DNA from: Pseudomonas putida | Lineage (GTDB): Bacteria; Pseudomonadota; Gammaproteobacteria; Pseudomonadales; Pseudomonadaceae | NCBI GenBank assembly: GCA_041879295.1 | Contig: CP047152.1 | Location: forward strand, 1,307,501-1,371,500 | Reading direction: 5' to 3' | DNA: 64,000 nt | Shown here: piece by piece, positions 49,944 to 58,606 of the stretch | Layout: every line of letters begins with the position of its first letter | How positions within the stretch are numbered: position 1 is the first letter of the stretch | The notes under the pieces: generated by a model | What the model was told of the DNA's origin: nothing | What the model saw: only the letters and a program-made list of their open reading frames with translations | Database searches by the model: none | Made by a program: the position numbers and the translations under genes

Positions 49944-50235
49944 TGAGCTTGCGCACGGTGAAGCGCTGCCCGGTCTTCACCTTCAGGCTCGGTTTGGTTT
50001 CTGCAAGCACTTCAACATGGCCATCAGCGTGGGTTGCGATGATGTGGTTGTTGTCGACGGTGACAACCGTATGCCCCGCTGCAACAGCCCGGAAATACGC
50101 AAGGCGTGTAGCAGCTGCAGCCATCTCTGGGATCTGGTTCTCCAGATTCTCGATAGCCTCGTCGCTAAGCTGGTTTTCGCGCAAGGTTGCCATAGCTTTT
50201 CCTGATTCGATCACACGCGTAGATTGATTGCTCAT
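49930..50235 (-). CDS. putative antitoxin partner of the zeta-like protein
   Basis: 101-aa protein with no known domain that I can name. It is mainly helical and polar in the first half (EAIENLENQIPEMAAAATRLAYFRAVAAG), then a beta-rich segment (TVVTVDNNHIIATHADGHVEVLAE) and a basic tail. Position, size and 14-base overlap with the zeta-like gene suggest antitoxin function, but this is inference. Confidence 0.7.
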   Translation of the reverse strand: MSNQSTRVIESGKAMATLRENQLSDEAIENLENQIPEMAAAATRLAYFRAVAAGHTVVTVDNNHIIATHADGHVEVLAETKPSLKVKTGQRFTVRKLSGRA

Positions 50236-50331
50236 CAGTGTAATAGCCCTGGCAGATAACCAGAAGGCCGCGAGTGTGGTTTTTGCGGGCAGTGTTGAAT
50301 CAAAATCCTACAAAAGGAGCATAGCTTGCCC

Positions 50332-50353
50332 AAAAAGGGCCGCAAAACGGCCC
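50332..50353 (-). terminator. rho-independent terminator (minus strand)
   Basis: On the minus strand: GGGCCG, TTTTG loop, CGGCCC, then TTTTT. Downstream of the BRO-N gene and upstream of the zeta/antitoxin pair, so it isolates the two units. Confidence 0.8.
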
Positions 50354-50480
50354 CAATTGGCTCACTGACTGGCAGTAGACTGATCCCGCTCCCACTGGTT
50401 CTGCAATAGCCGGAACCGCGTATTAGCAGAGCACGCAAACGCTGTTTAGGCTAACGGAATCAGTCCAGGCATCCGAGTTC

Positions 50481-50512
50481 GGTGTGGGAGCGGGTTCACC
50501 CGCGAAAGGGTC
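50481..50512. repeat. REP element
   Basis: GTGTGGGAGCGGGTTCACCCGCGAAAGGGTC, a single P. putida REP core. Confidence 0.75.
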
Positions 50513-50533
50513 AGAACAGGTAAAAATCGCCCG

Positions 50534-51070
50534 CTAAATCCCATGCATCCGCAGCGCCCGCTGCGCGCACTCACGCCAGCTCAATTTGCGTTTCTCAGCC
50601 GGCCCCTGCAGCTCCACTTCCCCGGCCAGCACCACCGGCATATCCCGCATCTTCACCCAAGGCTCACTCTGCCAATACAACAACGTAGCGCTGCGTCCAC
50701 CAGGCCAGCACATCTGCCCCAGCCTCGGCGCATCGTCCACCCCATCTGCCTGAATATCACGCAGTACCGCTACCACTTCATGTGTCAGCCACCGGCGCAA
50801 ATGGCGGTTCTCCGGTACATGGTGATGCGCCAGCAAGGTATAGGCCCCGGACTCACTGACCATGGTGGTCTCCTGGTACTTGCCATAGCGCAGCAGTTGC
50901 ACCGTGCGGTACTGATCCGGGTCAAGCTTGCGCATGCAGTGTTCGTCGAAGAAGTGACCGCTCAGCCGGCCGAGTTCGTGGGCGCAGAACCAGGCTTGGG
51001 ATTCGAGCCAGAGAGTGTGGAGAGGGCGGTTGTGGCGGGTGAAGAGAGAGGGTTTTTGAAGGTCAGTCAT
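50534..51070 (-). CDS. BRO-N domain protein (phage antirepressor-like)
   Basis: 178 aa from ATG 51070 (MTDLQKPSLFTRHNRPLHTLW) with GGAGG upstream; the longer start adds 29 residues that look untranslated. Residues about 15-110 fit the BRO N-terminal domain, including YQETTMVSESGAYTLLAHHH and HLRRWLTHEVVAVLRDIQ. Such domains are common in phage antirepressors and also in stand-alone bacterial regulators. No phage structural genes are near, so it is either a domesticated remnant or a host gene. Confidence 0.75.
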   Translation of the reverse strand: MTDLQKPSLFTRHNRPLHTLWLESQAWFCAHELGRLSGHFFDEHCMRKLDPDQYRTVQLLRYGKYQETTMVSESGAYTLLAHHHVPENRHLRRWLTHEVVAVLRDIQADGVDDAPRLGQMCWPGGRSATLLYWQSEPWVKMRDMPVVLAGEVELQGPAEKRKLSWRECAQRALRMHGI

Positions 51071-51202
51071 GGCTGGCCTCCGTGGTCCTTTGAGCATGGC
51101 ACAGGCGAGACGCATGTGCGAAAAGCCTGTAACTATCGGATTTGACGGGCATTTCAATTACCTCTACGTGATTACAGCTTTCTTAGGGCTGGGTGTCGGG
51201 AG

Positions 51203-51361
51203 CTAAGAAATCCCACGTAGCGGACCGGACGTATTCCCCTTGCGGGTCTTGTATTAGTCCGCTCCCGACATAACACGTTTTCTGCGCGCAGGATTAAACC
51301 ACAGGCAAAAAAAAGCCGCATCTGTCGGGGCGGATTGACCGCTACGTGAGGCGTTTCTTAG
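51203..51361. other. inverted-repeat region with strong predicted structure
   Basis: CTAAGAAATCCCACGTAGCGG (51203-51223) has an almost exact inverted copy at 51339-51361 with one two-base expansion. Between them, AGCGGAC and TGTCGGG (51194) pair with GTCCGCTCCCGACA at 51258-51270 in an alternative nested fold, and an A8 run at 51308 precedes GCCGC. It may encode a structured RNA or be a recombination remnant. I see no ORF of merit in it. Confidence 0.45.
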
Positions 51362-51751
51362 GCGCCGTTCGTATCATTGCCTTCTTCACGGATCAGAAGC
51401 AAAAGCTTTATTGTAGGAAAATGCTGATATTCAAGAGTTCCTGATCCGGAAGATTCTCAGCAGCGCGCCCCGAGCGCGTCTGGCCTCATAATCGTGTGAT
51501 GATTTGCCGTAGGTGCTGAGGCGCTCGGCTGAGCGTCAATGCCACCGGTGCAGGTTTCATGCGCTGCCATGAGGTCTATAATCGAGTCGGATGGTGGGGC
51601 CAGTTGGCTCACAATCGATCACGGGCTGTGCTCGATCAGTCGCCCAAACGTAACAATTTTGGTGTGGATGTTTAGCTGGCAGAGGCATAGGATGCGAGGC
51701 CCGATGACCCATGCGGTGTTCGTTGACCTTTTGATAGCTGAGGAGATTTCG

Positions 51752-52231
51752 ATGACAAGACCTGTGGCGGTCGCACACTGGTTTGTAAACAACCTGAGTG
51801 ATCATGCCGCTGGCGAGGTAGTCACGCATCTGCAGGTGCAAAAACTTCTGTATTTCGCCCAAGCATGGCACATGTTGGCCTTAGGCCGACCGTTGTTTGA
51901 CGAGGATATGCAAGCCTGGCCTCACGGTCCAGTGGTGCCCTCTGTCTGGCATGAGTTCAAGAAATACGGATGGCAGCCTATTGCTCCTGGTGGTGCGTCC
52001 GAGGATATTGCACAGGATTCTGTGAATATATTGACGCAAGTCTGCGATGTTTACGGAGCATTTGCAGCCAAGAAGCTCGAGGCAATGACTCATTCTGAGC
52101 GTCCATGGATTCAAGCACGTGGCAATCTCTCCCCGGAAAAGCGGTGCGAAGAAGTAATTACGAAAGATTCAATTCTTGATTACTATAAGGAGACCTACGG
52201 GGAAATGGAAGATGGCGAAGAGACTGCCTAA
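51752..52231 (+). CDS. Panacea (SocA-like) domain protein, candidate antitoxin
   Basis: 159 aa from ATG 51752, with AGGAGA six bases upstream; the longer ORF from 51539 gives a poor N-terminus. The Panacea/DUF4065 hallmark is clear: LQVQKLLYFAQAWHMLALGRPLFDEDMQAWPHGPVVPSVW at residues about 24-63. The domain is known from SocA and from PanA antitoxins that neutralise many unrelated toxins. Its end overlaps the next gene by 20 bases. The regional base composition is AT-rich compared with the backbone. Confidence 0.85.
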   Translation: MTRPVAVAHWFVNNLSDHAAGEVVTHLQVQKLLYFAQAWHMLALGRPLFDEDMQAWPHGPVVPSVWHEFKKYGWQPIAPGGASEDIAQDSVNILTQVCDVYGAFAAKKLEAMTHSERPWIQARGNLSPEKRCEEVITKDSILDYYKETYGEMEDGEETA

Positions 52232-52700
52232 AGATAAAATAAACAAGCAAGCTCAGTCGCTCGGTAAGTTATCTCCTATTGAGGAGAAGGTTTTCTCTCT
52301 CTGCGGTGCAATGGGTGGCGGGTCAGCTGACAATGAAAACCCATTTGTAACGCTGAAATACTTTTCTCACTCCTTTGAGTGCTTTTCAGCATGGGAAAAG
52401 GAGGAGCTTAAGTGTTTCAGCGATTTTTTGTCTTCACTTCGTCAGAGGACTTGGCGTCAAGTGCTGGAAACGAGCGGAAAAGCCGGGAGTAAAGTAGGTC
52501 TAGGCTACACGGCATATGACTTATCTACCGTAAAAACTAGCGCTGAAGAGCACTTGAGAAAAGTGCGTAGCGAAATTGGAGATGATATTACTTTTTTTGA
52601 GTTGAGGCTAAATCAAAAAATGCGTGTTCACGGCTTTAGAGCGAAAGCTGCATTTTTTCTAGTGTTGTTGGATCGCGAGCATCGTGTTTTTCCCGCATAA
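52212..52700 (+). CDS. unrecognised protein overlapping a Panacea gene (candidate toxin)
   Basis: 162 aa from ATG 52212 inside the end of the Panacea gene. The N-terminus is basic and polar (MAKRLPKDKINKQAQSLGK). The middle has YFSHSFECFSAWEKEELKCFSDFL, and the C-terminus has FFELRLNQKMRVHGFRAKAAFFLVLLDREHRVFP, a pattern like small nucleic-acid-cleaving or mRNA-interferase-type folds. The partner arrangement suggests the toxin of a PanAT-like pair. The function is inferred only. Confidence 0.65.
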   Translation: MAKRLPKDKINKQAQSLGKLSPIEEKVFSLCGAMGGGSADNENPFVTLKYFSHSFECFSAWEKEELKCFSDFLSSLRQRTWRQVLETSGKAGSKVGLGYTAYDLSTVKTSAEEHLRKVRSEIGDDITFFELRLNQKMRVHGFRAKAAFFLVLLDREHRVFPA

Positions 52701-52843
52701 ACGGTGTTTGGTGCTTTTGATTAATCCAAGTATTCGCTGTTGTTCTTGCGCGCCGGCAAAATGTAATCGCGCCTTTATAATATCGGCTTGCAATCCATGA
52801 ACAGAAATTTAGGATTAGTATCCGTCGAGGCTTGGACCTTTCT

Positions 52844-53611
52844 TCATTTGGAAACTTCAGCAGGAGCAGGGCAATAGCTTGAGTTATGAACAAATTTTAT
52901 TAGTTTTTTAGGCCACGTCGCAGGAGCGAAACCCTTTTCCATAATCAAGTACGAGCGGCTATCGTTCTTGAAGATGTTTACGTCAGCTAAGCTCCATATA
53001 TAGTACCCTTCCATCGGTAGCTTAATATACTGCCCAAAAGCCTCTTCAATAATTGCTTGAAGACGATCATCGTTCAAGTTTTGTGGATCGTAGTTTTCCA
53101 GGTCAATTTTTGGTTGAGCATGTACCAGGATATGCGTTATTTTCTTTGTTTCGTCTTCTTCGTCAAAGTAGTATGTCGCACCACTAATGAATCCGTCCCG
53201 GTTTATGCTGTAGTAACCTGATTGACTGGTGTCTATTTGCTCTTTCCGAAAAATCTCGAATGCTAAGTCTGCGCTGTCTCCTATGCGCAGCTTACCTAAG
53301 CCTTTAGGGTAGGGATTGTTATACTGTATGGTGTCAAGGTTCAAGGCTTCAGTTAAAAAGTTGTTTGCTTTTTTTAGCTCTTGAGTTAGGGATGAATTTT
53401 TTTGCTCTGCTTCGGAGAGTTTTTTATTTAGAGTGGAAATGTATTTGGTTTTTTCGTTCAACTCTTTGGTTTTTTCGCTTATTACATTGTTAAGAGCGGA
53501 TGTTCTTGTCGGGATGAGGCTCTGTTCGTAAACGCCGATGGCGAACAGAAAGGTTGCGGCTGCACTGATGGAGGCTGTTACGACATGACTGTTATCTTTC
53601 CATGAACTCAT
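52844..53611 (-). CDS. membrane-anchored coiled-coil protein of unknown function
   Basis: 255 aa. One predicted membrane helix near residues 10-27 (VVTASISAAATFLFAIGVY) is followed by a heptad-rich coiled coil (about 35-90, ending FLTEALNLDTIQ) and a compact soluble domain (about 95-250, with YYSINRDGFISGATYYFDEEDE). AT-rich codon use differs from the nrd genes beside it. I do not recognise the domain. It lies at the right end of the accessory island. Confidence 0.65.
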   Translation of the reverse strand: MSSWKDNSHVVTASISAAATFLFAIGVYEQSLIPTRTSALNNVISEKTKELNEKTKYISTLNKKLSEAEQKNSSLTQELKKANNFLTEALNLDTIQYNNPYPKGLGKLRIGDSADLAFEIFRKEQIDTSQSGYYSINRDGFISGATYYFDEEDETKKITHILVHAQPKIDLENYDPQNLNDDRLQAIIEEAFGQYIKLPMEGYYIWSLADVNIFKNDSRSYLIMEKGFAPATWPKKLIKFVHNSSYCPAPAEVSK

Positions 53612-53718
53612 GAATACTCTCGCGCAAATAAGCTAGGCAAGGCTGCTGTGGGGCTTCTCACGTCCCATACTTTGGCTATTTATCAGTCTGTATTAAACGA
53701 ATCGATTGATTGTCAGTT

Positions 53719-53750
53719 CTATAAAGGCTGTTTAAGGGCAGCCTTTATAG
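53719..53750 (-). terminator. 12-bp stem-loop after nrdB
   Basis: CTATAAAGGCTG and CAGCCTTTATAG form a perfect stem around an 8-nt loop, 15 bases beyond the nrdB stop on the minus strand. The U-tract is weak. Confidence 0.6.
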
Positions 53751-53764
53751 AATTGGTGTGGAAA

Positions 53765-55015
53765 TCAGTCCCAGCTCAACGCCCCGCCAGTCTGATACTC
53801 AATCACACGCGTCTCAAAGAAGTTCTTCTCTTTCTTCAAGTCCATGATCTCGCTCATCCATGGGAACGGGTTGGTAGTCCCTGGATATTCTTCTTTCAAG
53901 CCAATCTGAGTCAGGCGACGGTTGGCGATGAACTTGAGGTAGTCCTCCATCATCGCCGCGTTCATGCCCAGCACGCCGCGTGGCATGGTGTCACGGGCGT
54001 ATTCGATCTCCAGCTGGGTCCCTTGCAGGATCATCTGGGTCGCTTCTTCCTTCATCGCCGCATCCCACAGGTGCGGGTTTTCGATCTTGATCTGGTTGAT
54101 CACGTCGATACCGAAGTTCAGGTGCATCGACTCGTCACGCAGGATGTACTGGAACTGCTCGGCGACGCCGGTCATCTTGTTGCGGCGGCCCATGGACAGG
54201 ATCTGGGTGAAGCCGCAGTAGAAGAAGATGCCTTCCAGTACGCAGTAGTAGGCGATCAGGTTGCGCAGCAGCTCTTTGTCGGTTTCGACGGTGCCGGTGT
54301 TGAATTCCGGGTCGGAGATGGCGCGGGTGTACTTCAGGCCCCAGGCGGCTTTTTTAGCGACCGACGGGATCTCGTGGTACATGTTGAAGATCTCGCCTTC
54401 ATCCATGCCCAGCGACTCGATGCAGTACTGATAGGCGTGGGTGTGGATCGCCTCTTCGAAGGCCTGGCGCAGGATGTACTGGCGGCACTCCGGGTTGGTG
54501 ATCAGGCGGTACACGGCCAGGGCCAGGTTGTTGGCAACCAGCGAGTCGGCGGTGGAGAAGAAGCCGAGGTTGCGCATGACGATGCGGCGCTCGTCTTCGG
54601 TCAGGCCGTCCTGGCTCTTCCACAGGGCGATGTCGGCGGTCATGTTGACCTCTTGCGGCATCCAGTGGTTGGCGCAGCCGTCCAGGTACTTCTGCCAGGC
54701 CCAGTCGTACTTGAACGGTACCAGCTGGTTGAGGTCGGCGCGGCAGTTGATCATGCGCTTTTCATCTACTGCAACGCGGGCCGAGGAGCCTTCCAGCTCG
54801 GCCAGGCCTTCGGCAACGTCGAGGGCGTCGAGGGCAGCCTTTGCACGTTTGACGGCTTCGGAGTCAGAAGCGGTGGCCGCACGGGCCTCCAGGGCGGCGG
54901 CACCACCGGCGCTGTCGAGCTTGTCGAGGGTGGCGGCGGCAGCGGCCTGCGCAGGGGTGTTGCCTTTGGCGGCTACTTCGCCGTCTTCTTTGTCGAATTC
55001 GTCCCAGCTCAGCAT
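53765..55015 (-). CDS. nrdB: class Ia ribonucleotide reductase small subunit NrdB
   Basis: 416-aa radical-generating subunit. The Fe-binding residues appear in the helical core: W-Q-K-Y-L-D-G ([10 protein letters not shown]), [16 protein letters not shown] near 230, MYHEIP near 255, and [12 protein letters not shown] near 330. A disordered Ala-rich N-terminal leader of about 60 residues is longer than in E. coli. The unit is separated from nrdA by a terminator and a small gene, so it probably has its own promoter. Confidence 0.95.
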   Translation of the reverse strand: MLSWDEFDKEDGEVAAKGNTPAQAAAAATLDKLDSAGGAAALEARAATASDSEAVKRAKAALDALDVAEGLAELEGSSARVAVDEKRMINCRADLNQLVPFKYDWAWQKYLDGCANHWMPQEVNMTADIALWKSQDGLTEDERRIVMRNLGFFSTADSLVANNLALAVYRLITNPECRQYILRQAFEEAIHTHAYQYCIESLGMDEGEIFNMYHEIPSVAKKAAWGLKYTRAISDPEFNTGTVETDKELLRNLIAYYCVLEGIFFYCGFTQILSMGRRNKMTGVAEQFQYILRDESMHLNFGIDVINQIKIENPHLWDAAMKEEATQMILQGTQLEIEYARDTMPRGVLGMNAAMMEDYLKFIANRRLTQIGLKEEYPGTTNPFPWMSEIMDLKKEKNFFETRVIEYQTGGALSWD

Positions 55016-55342
55016 GGTTTGGCTCCTGCTTGAGGGTCGCCCAGAGGCAACCGGTTGGATTTAAAGAATGTGATGCCTGACGCAAGGCCGTAACGGCGAA
55101 TGGACAGCTCGAGAGGCTGACTCTCGTTTACATCTGAATGTGTTCTGGCTTGTACCTGGCCAGGCCTCTGGGAGGGGCCAGGACAATTGAATAGGTGCTC
55201 TTTTCAGAGGGCGCAAAGTATACCGGAATTCACCTTTGATCGGGGCGCGGGTGTTGCCGGCGAGGGTAACTTTTTCGACCGGTTTGGCGTGCGTCCGTTC
55301 ACGAAACAGGTGGCTTCTTCTACGGGGGGAGAGTGTAGCGCT

Positions 55343-55390
55343 AACCTATATGTTGTGCCAGTTTAAATTTAAAGGCACACCATATGGTGT
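55343..55390. promoter_or_regulatory. candidate NrdR-like boxes upstream of nrdB
   Basis: AACCTATATGTTGTGC (55343) and the perfect palindrome ACACCATATGGTGT (55377) resemble NrdR boxes, about 33 bases centre to centre, roughly 330-375 bases before nrdB. The match is approximate. Confidence 0.4.
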
Positions 55391-55456
55391 TTCTTGAAGG
55401 CTGCGTTGGCGAAATCGGCCTCACCGCGGGCTTGCCGGCGATGAGGCCAACTACCA

Positions 55457-55588
55457 CTAGCTACGGTGGGTATACAGCGTTTCGACAATGTGTGTCTTGG
55501 GGTGCTTGCGTGCCTGTTCCACCGAGGTGAAACGGCCGGTTTCTGCGTTGCGACCAATCTTGCGAGATGCCAGTTTTTTCCGCGCCAT
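55457..55588 (-). CDS. 43-aa basic protein
   Basis: ATG at 55588 with AAAGGA upstream gives MARKKLASRKIGRNAETGRF, then VEQARKHPKTHIVETLY. It is strongly basic and helix-prone at the N-terminus. It lies between nrdA and nrdB on the same strand. It resembles short conserved Pseudomonas proteins of unknown function; nucleic-acid binding is possible. Confidence 0.65.
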   Translation of the reverse strand: MARKKLASRKIGRNAETGRFTSVEQARKHPKTHIVETLYTHRS

Positions 55589-55675
55589 GGGCTTACATCC
55601 TTTTTGAGAGGTCCTGTTCTTTTACCGAGCTGCGTGAACAGTGGGCAAAGGGCAAGGTTTCTCTGAGGCGCGGAT

Positions 55676-55720
55676 ACAAAAATGCCGCGCGGGGCACCGT
55701 TGGGCACCCCGCGCGGCATT
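55676..55720 (-). terminator. rho-independent terminator of nrdA
   Basis: AATGCCGCGCGGGG pairs with CCCCGCGCGGCATT around a 12-nt loop and is followed by TTTTTG on the minus strand, seven bases after the nrdA stop. Confidence 0.9.
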
Positions 55721-55726
55721 CAGGCC

Positions 55727-58606
55727 TTACTGGCAGGCTTCGCAGTCAGGCTCGTCGATCGCGCAGGCCTTTGGCACTGGCGCAGGGCCGGCTGCCTGAA
55801 CCGGGGCGCTGTCGCCACCGCTGGAAACGGCGTTGAGCTTGCCGGTGTTGATGGTCGACTTCTCGGTGCTGGTCGCGGCCAGGGCACGGAGGTAGTAGGT
55901 GGTTTTCAGGCCACGGTACCAGGCCATGCGGTAGGTCACGTCCAGCTTCTTGCCCGAGGCGCCGGCGATGTACAGGTTCAGCGACTGAGCCTGGTCGATC
56001 CACTTCTGGCGACGGGAAGCCGCGTCGACAATCCACTTGGTCTCGACTTCGAACGCAGTGGCGTACAGGTCTTTCAGCTCTTGCGGGATACGCTCGATCT
56101 GCTGAACCGAACCGTCGTAGTACTTCAGGTCGTTGATCATGACCGAGTCCCACAGGTCGCGGGCCTTGAGGTCGCGAACCAGGTACGGGTTGATCACGGT
56201 GAATTCGCCCGACAGGTTCGACTTCACGTACAGGTTCTGGTAGGTAGGCTCGATCGACTGCGACACGCCGGTGATGTTGGCGATGGTCGCGGTTGGTGCG
56301 ATGGCCATGATGTTCGAGTTACGAATACCTTTCTGTACGCGGGCACGTACCGGCGCCCAGTCCAGGGTTTCTTCCAGGTTGACGTCGATGTACTTCTGGC
56401 CACGGGCCTCGATCAGGATCTGTTGCGAATCCAGCGGCAGAATGCCCTTGGACCACAGCGAACCCTGGAAGGTCTCGTAGGCGCCGCGTTCATCGGCCAG
56501 GTCGCAGGAAGCCTGGATGGCGTAGTAGCTGACCGCTTCCATCGACTTGTCGGCAAATTCGACGGCAGCATCGGAGCCGTAAGGAATGTGCTGCAGGTAC
56601 AGCGCATCCTGGAAGCCCATGATGCCCAGGCCGACCGGACGGTGCTTGAAGTTCGAGTTACGCGCTTGCGGCACCGAGTAGTAGTTGATGTCGATCACGT
56701 TGTCGAGCATGCGCACGGCGGTGTTCACGGTGCGTTGCAGCTTGGCGGTGTCCAGCTTGCCGTCGACGATGTGGTTCGGCAGGTTGATCGAGCCCAGGTT
56801 GCAGACCGCGATCTCGTCCTTGTTGGTGTTCAGGGTGATCTCGGTGCACAGGTTCGAGCTGTGGACCACGCCCACGTGCTGCTGCGGCGAACGCAGGTTG
56901 CACGGGTCTTTGAAGGTCAGCCATGGGTGGCCGGTCTCGAACAGCATCGACAGCATCTTGCGCCACAGGTCTTTGGCCTGGACGGTCTTGAACACCTTGA
57001 TCTTGTTGTACTCGGTCAGGGCTTCGTAGTACTCGTAGCGCTCTTCGAAGGCCTTGCCGGTCAGGTCGTGCAGGTCTGGCACTTCCGAAGGCGAGAACAG
57101 GGTCCACTTGCCGTCATCGAAGACACGCTTCATGAACAGGTCAGGGATCCAGTTGGCGGTGTTCATGTCGTGGGTACGACGGCGGTCATCACCGGTGTTC
57201 TTGCGCAGCTCGATGAACTCTTCGATGTCCAGGTGCCAGGTTTCCAGGTACGCACACACGGCGCCTTTGCGCTTGCCGCCCTGGTTGACTGCTACGGCGG
57301 TGTCGTTGACCACTTTCAGGAACGGTACGACGCCCTGCGACTTGCCGTTGGTGCCCTTGATGTACGAGCCCAGTGCGCGCACAGGGGTCCAGTCGTTGCC
57401 CAGGCCACCGGCGAATTTCGACAGCATGGCGTTGTCGTGGATCGCGTGGTAGATGCCCGACAGGTCGTCCGGCACGGTGGTCAGGTAGCAGCTGGACAGC
57501 TGCGGGCGCAGGGTTCCGGCGTTGAACAGGGTCGGGGTCGAGGCCATGTAGTCGAACGACGACAACAGGTTGTAGAACTCGATCGCACGGGCTTCCTTGT
57601 CTTTTTCTTCCAGCGCCAGGCCCATGGCCACACGCATGAAGAACACCTGCGGCAGCTCGAAGCGCACGCCATCCTTGTGGATGAAGTAGCGGTCGTACAG
57701 TGTCTGCAGGCCCAGGTAGGTGAACTGCTGGTCGCGCTCGTGGTTGATCGCCTTGCCCAGTTTTTCCAGGTCGAAGTCGGCCATGGCCGGGTTCAGCAGC
57801 TCGAACTCGATGCCTTTGGCGACATAGGCCGGCAGGGCCTTGGCGTACAGGTCAGCCATCTCGTGGTGGGTGGCGCTGTCGGCTACATTCAGGAAGCCCA
57901 GGCCTTCGGCGCGCAGGGTGTCCATCAGCAGGCGGGCGGTAACGAACGAGTAGTTCGGCTCGCGCTCGACCAGGGTACGGGCGGTCATTACCAGGGCGGT
58001 GTTGACGTCCTTGATGGCTACGCCGTCGTACAGGTTCTTCAGGGTTTCGCGCTGGATCAGGTCGCCATCGACTTCGGCCAGGCCTTCGCAGGCTTCGCTG
58101 ATGATGGTGTTCAGGCGGGCCATGTCGAGCGGCGCCAGGCTGCCGTCAGCCAGGGTGATGCGGATGCTTGGGTGCGGTTCGACCACGGCGTCGGTGTTGG
58201 CGCGGGTGGCACGCTCCTTGGCGCGCTGGTCACGGTAGATCACGTAGTCGCGGGCGACTTTCTGCTCACCGGCGCGCATCAGGGCCAGTTCGACCTGGTC
58301 CTGGATTTCTTCGATGTGGATGGTGCCACCCGATGGCATGCGACGCTTGAACGTAGCGGTAACCTGCTCGGTCAGGCGCGCGACGGTGTCGTGGATGCGC
58401 GACGAGGCGGCGGCGGTACCGCCTTCAACTGCGAGGAACGCCTTGGTGATGGCCACGGTGATCTTGTCGTCGGTGTAAGGGACGACAGTGCCGTTGCGCT
58501 TGATCACGCGCAGTTGGCCAGGGGCGGTGGCAGCCAGATCCGGGTTGGAATCGGCGGCCTGCGGCACCTGGGCCTGCGGGTTCTCGCGAGTTGTGTCGGT
58601 TTGCAT
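55727..58606 (-). CDS. nrdA: class Ia ribonucleotide reductase large subunit NrdA
   Basis: 959 aa from ATG 58606 (MQTDTTREN), with GGAGA eight bases upstream. Residues about 30-135 form one ATP-cone (KRNGTVVPYTDDKITVAITKAF), and a second ATP-cone-like region follows (about 140-245). The duplication is the form described for Pseudomonas aeruginosa NrdA. The active-site motif NLCTEI (NxCxE) lies near 540 and LSSCYLTTVPDDLSGIY near 320. The C-terminal tail ends CEACQ with the redox-active Cys pair. A candidate NrdR/DnaA control region lies about 380 bases upstream. Confidence 0.96.
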   Translation of the reverse strand: MQTDTTRENPQAQVPQAADSNPDLAATAPGQLRVIKRNGTVVPYTDDKITVAITKAFLAVEGGTAAASSRIHDTVARLTEQVTATFKRRMPSGGTIHIEEIQDQVELALMRAGEQKVARDYVIYRDQRAKERATRANTDAVVEPHPSIRITLADGSLAPLDMARLNTIISEACEGLAEVDGDLIQRETLKNLYDGVAIKDVNTALVMTARTLVEREPNYSFVTARLLMDTLRAEGLGFLNVADSATHHEMADLYAKALPAYVAKGIEFELLNPAMADFDLEKLGKAINHERDQQFTYLGLQTLYDRYFIHKDGVRFELPQVFFMRVAMGLALEEKDKEARAIEFYNLLSSFDYMASTPTLFNAGTLRPQLSSCYLTTVPDDLSGIYHAIHDNAMLSKFAGGLGNDWTPVRALGSYIKGTNGKSQGVVPFLKVVNDTAVAVNQGGKRKGAVCAYLETWHLDIEEFIELRKNTGDDRRRTHDMNTANWIPDLFMKRVFDDGKWTLFSPSEVPDLHDLTGKAFEERYEYYEALTEYNKIKVFKTVQAKDLWRKMLSMLFETGHPWLTFKDPCNLRSPQQHVGVVHSSNLCTEITLNTNKDEIAVCNLGSINLPNHIVDGKLDTAKLQRTVNTAVRMLDNVIDINYYSVPQARNSNFKHRPVGLGIMGFQDALYLQHIPYGSDAAVEFADKSMEAVSYYAIQASCDLADERGAYETFQGSLWSKGILPLDSQQILIEARGQKYIDVNLEETLDWAPVRARVQKGIRNSNIMAIAPTATIANITGVSQSIEPTYQNLYVKSNLSGEFTVINPYLVRDLKARDLWDSVMINDLKYYDGSVQQIERIPQELKDLYATAFEVETKWIVDAASRRQKWIDQAQSLNLYIAGASGKKLDVTYRMAWYRGLKTTYYLRALAATSTEKSTINTGKLNAVSSGGDSAPVQAAGPAPVPKACAIDEPDCEACQ

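Noticed and set aside
51203..51361. Retron or diversity-generating element at the inverted repeats
   Set aside because: No reverse transcriptase gene is present nearby, so the repeats alone do not support either.
53648..55033. 461-aa plus-strand frame antisense to nrdB
   Set aside because: Same reason: antisense shadow of a conserved core gene.
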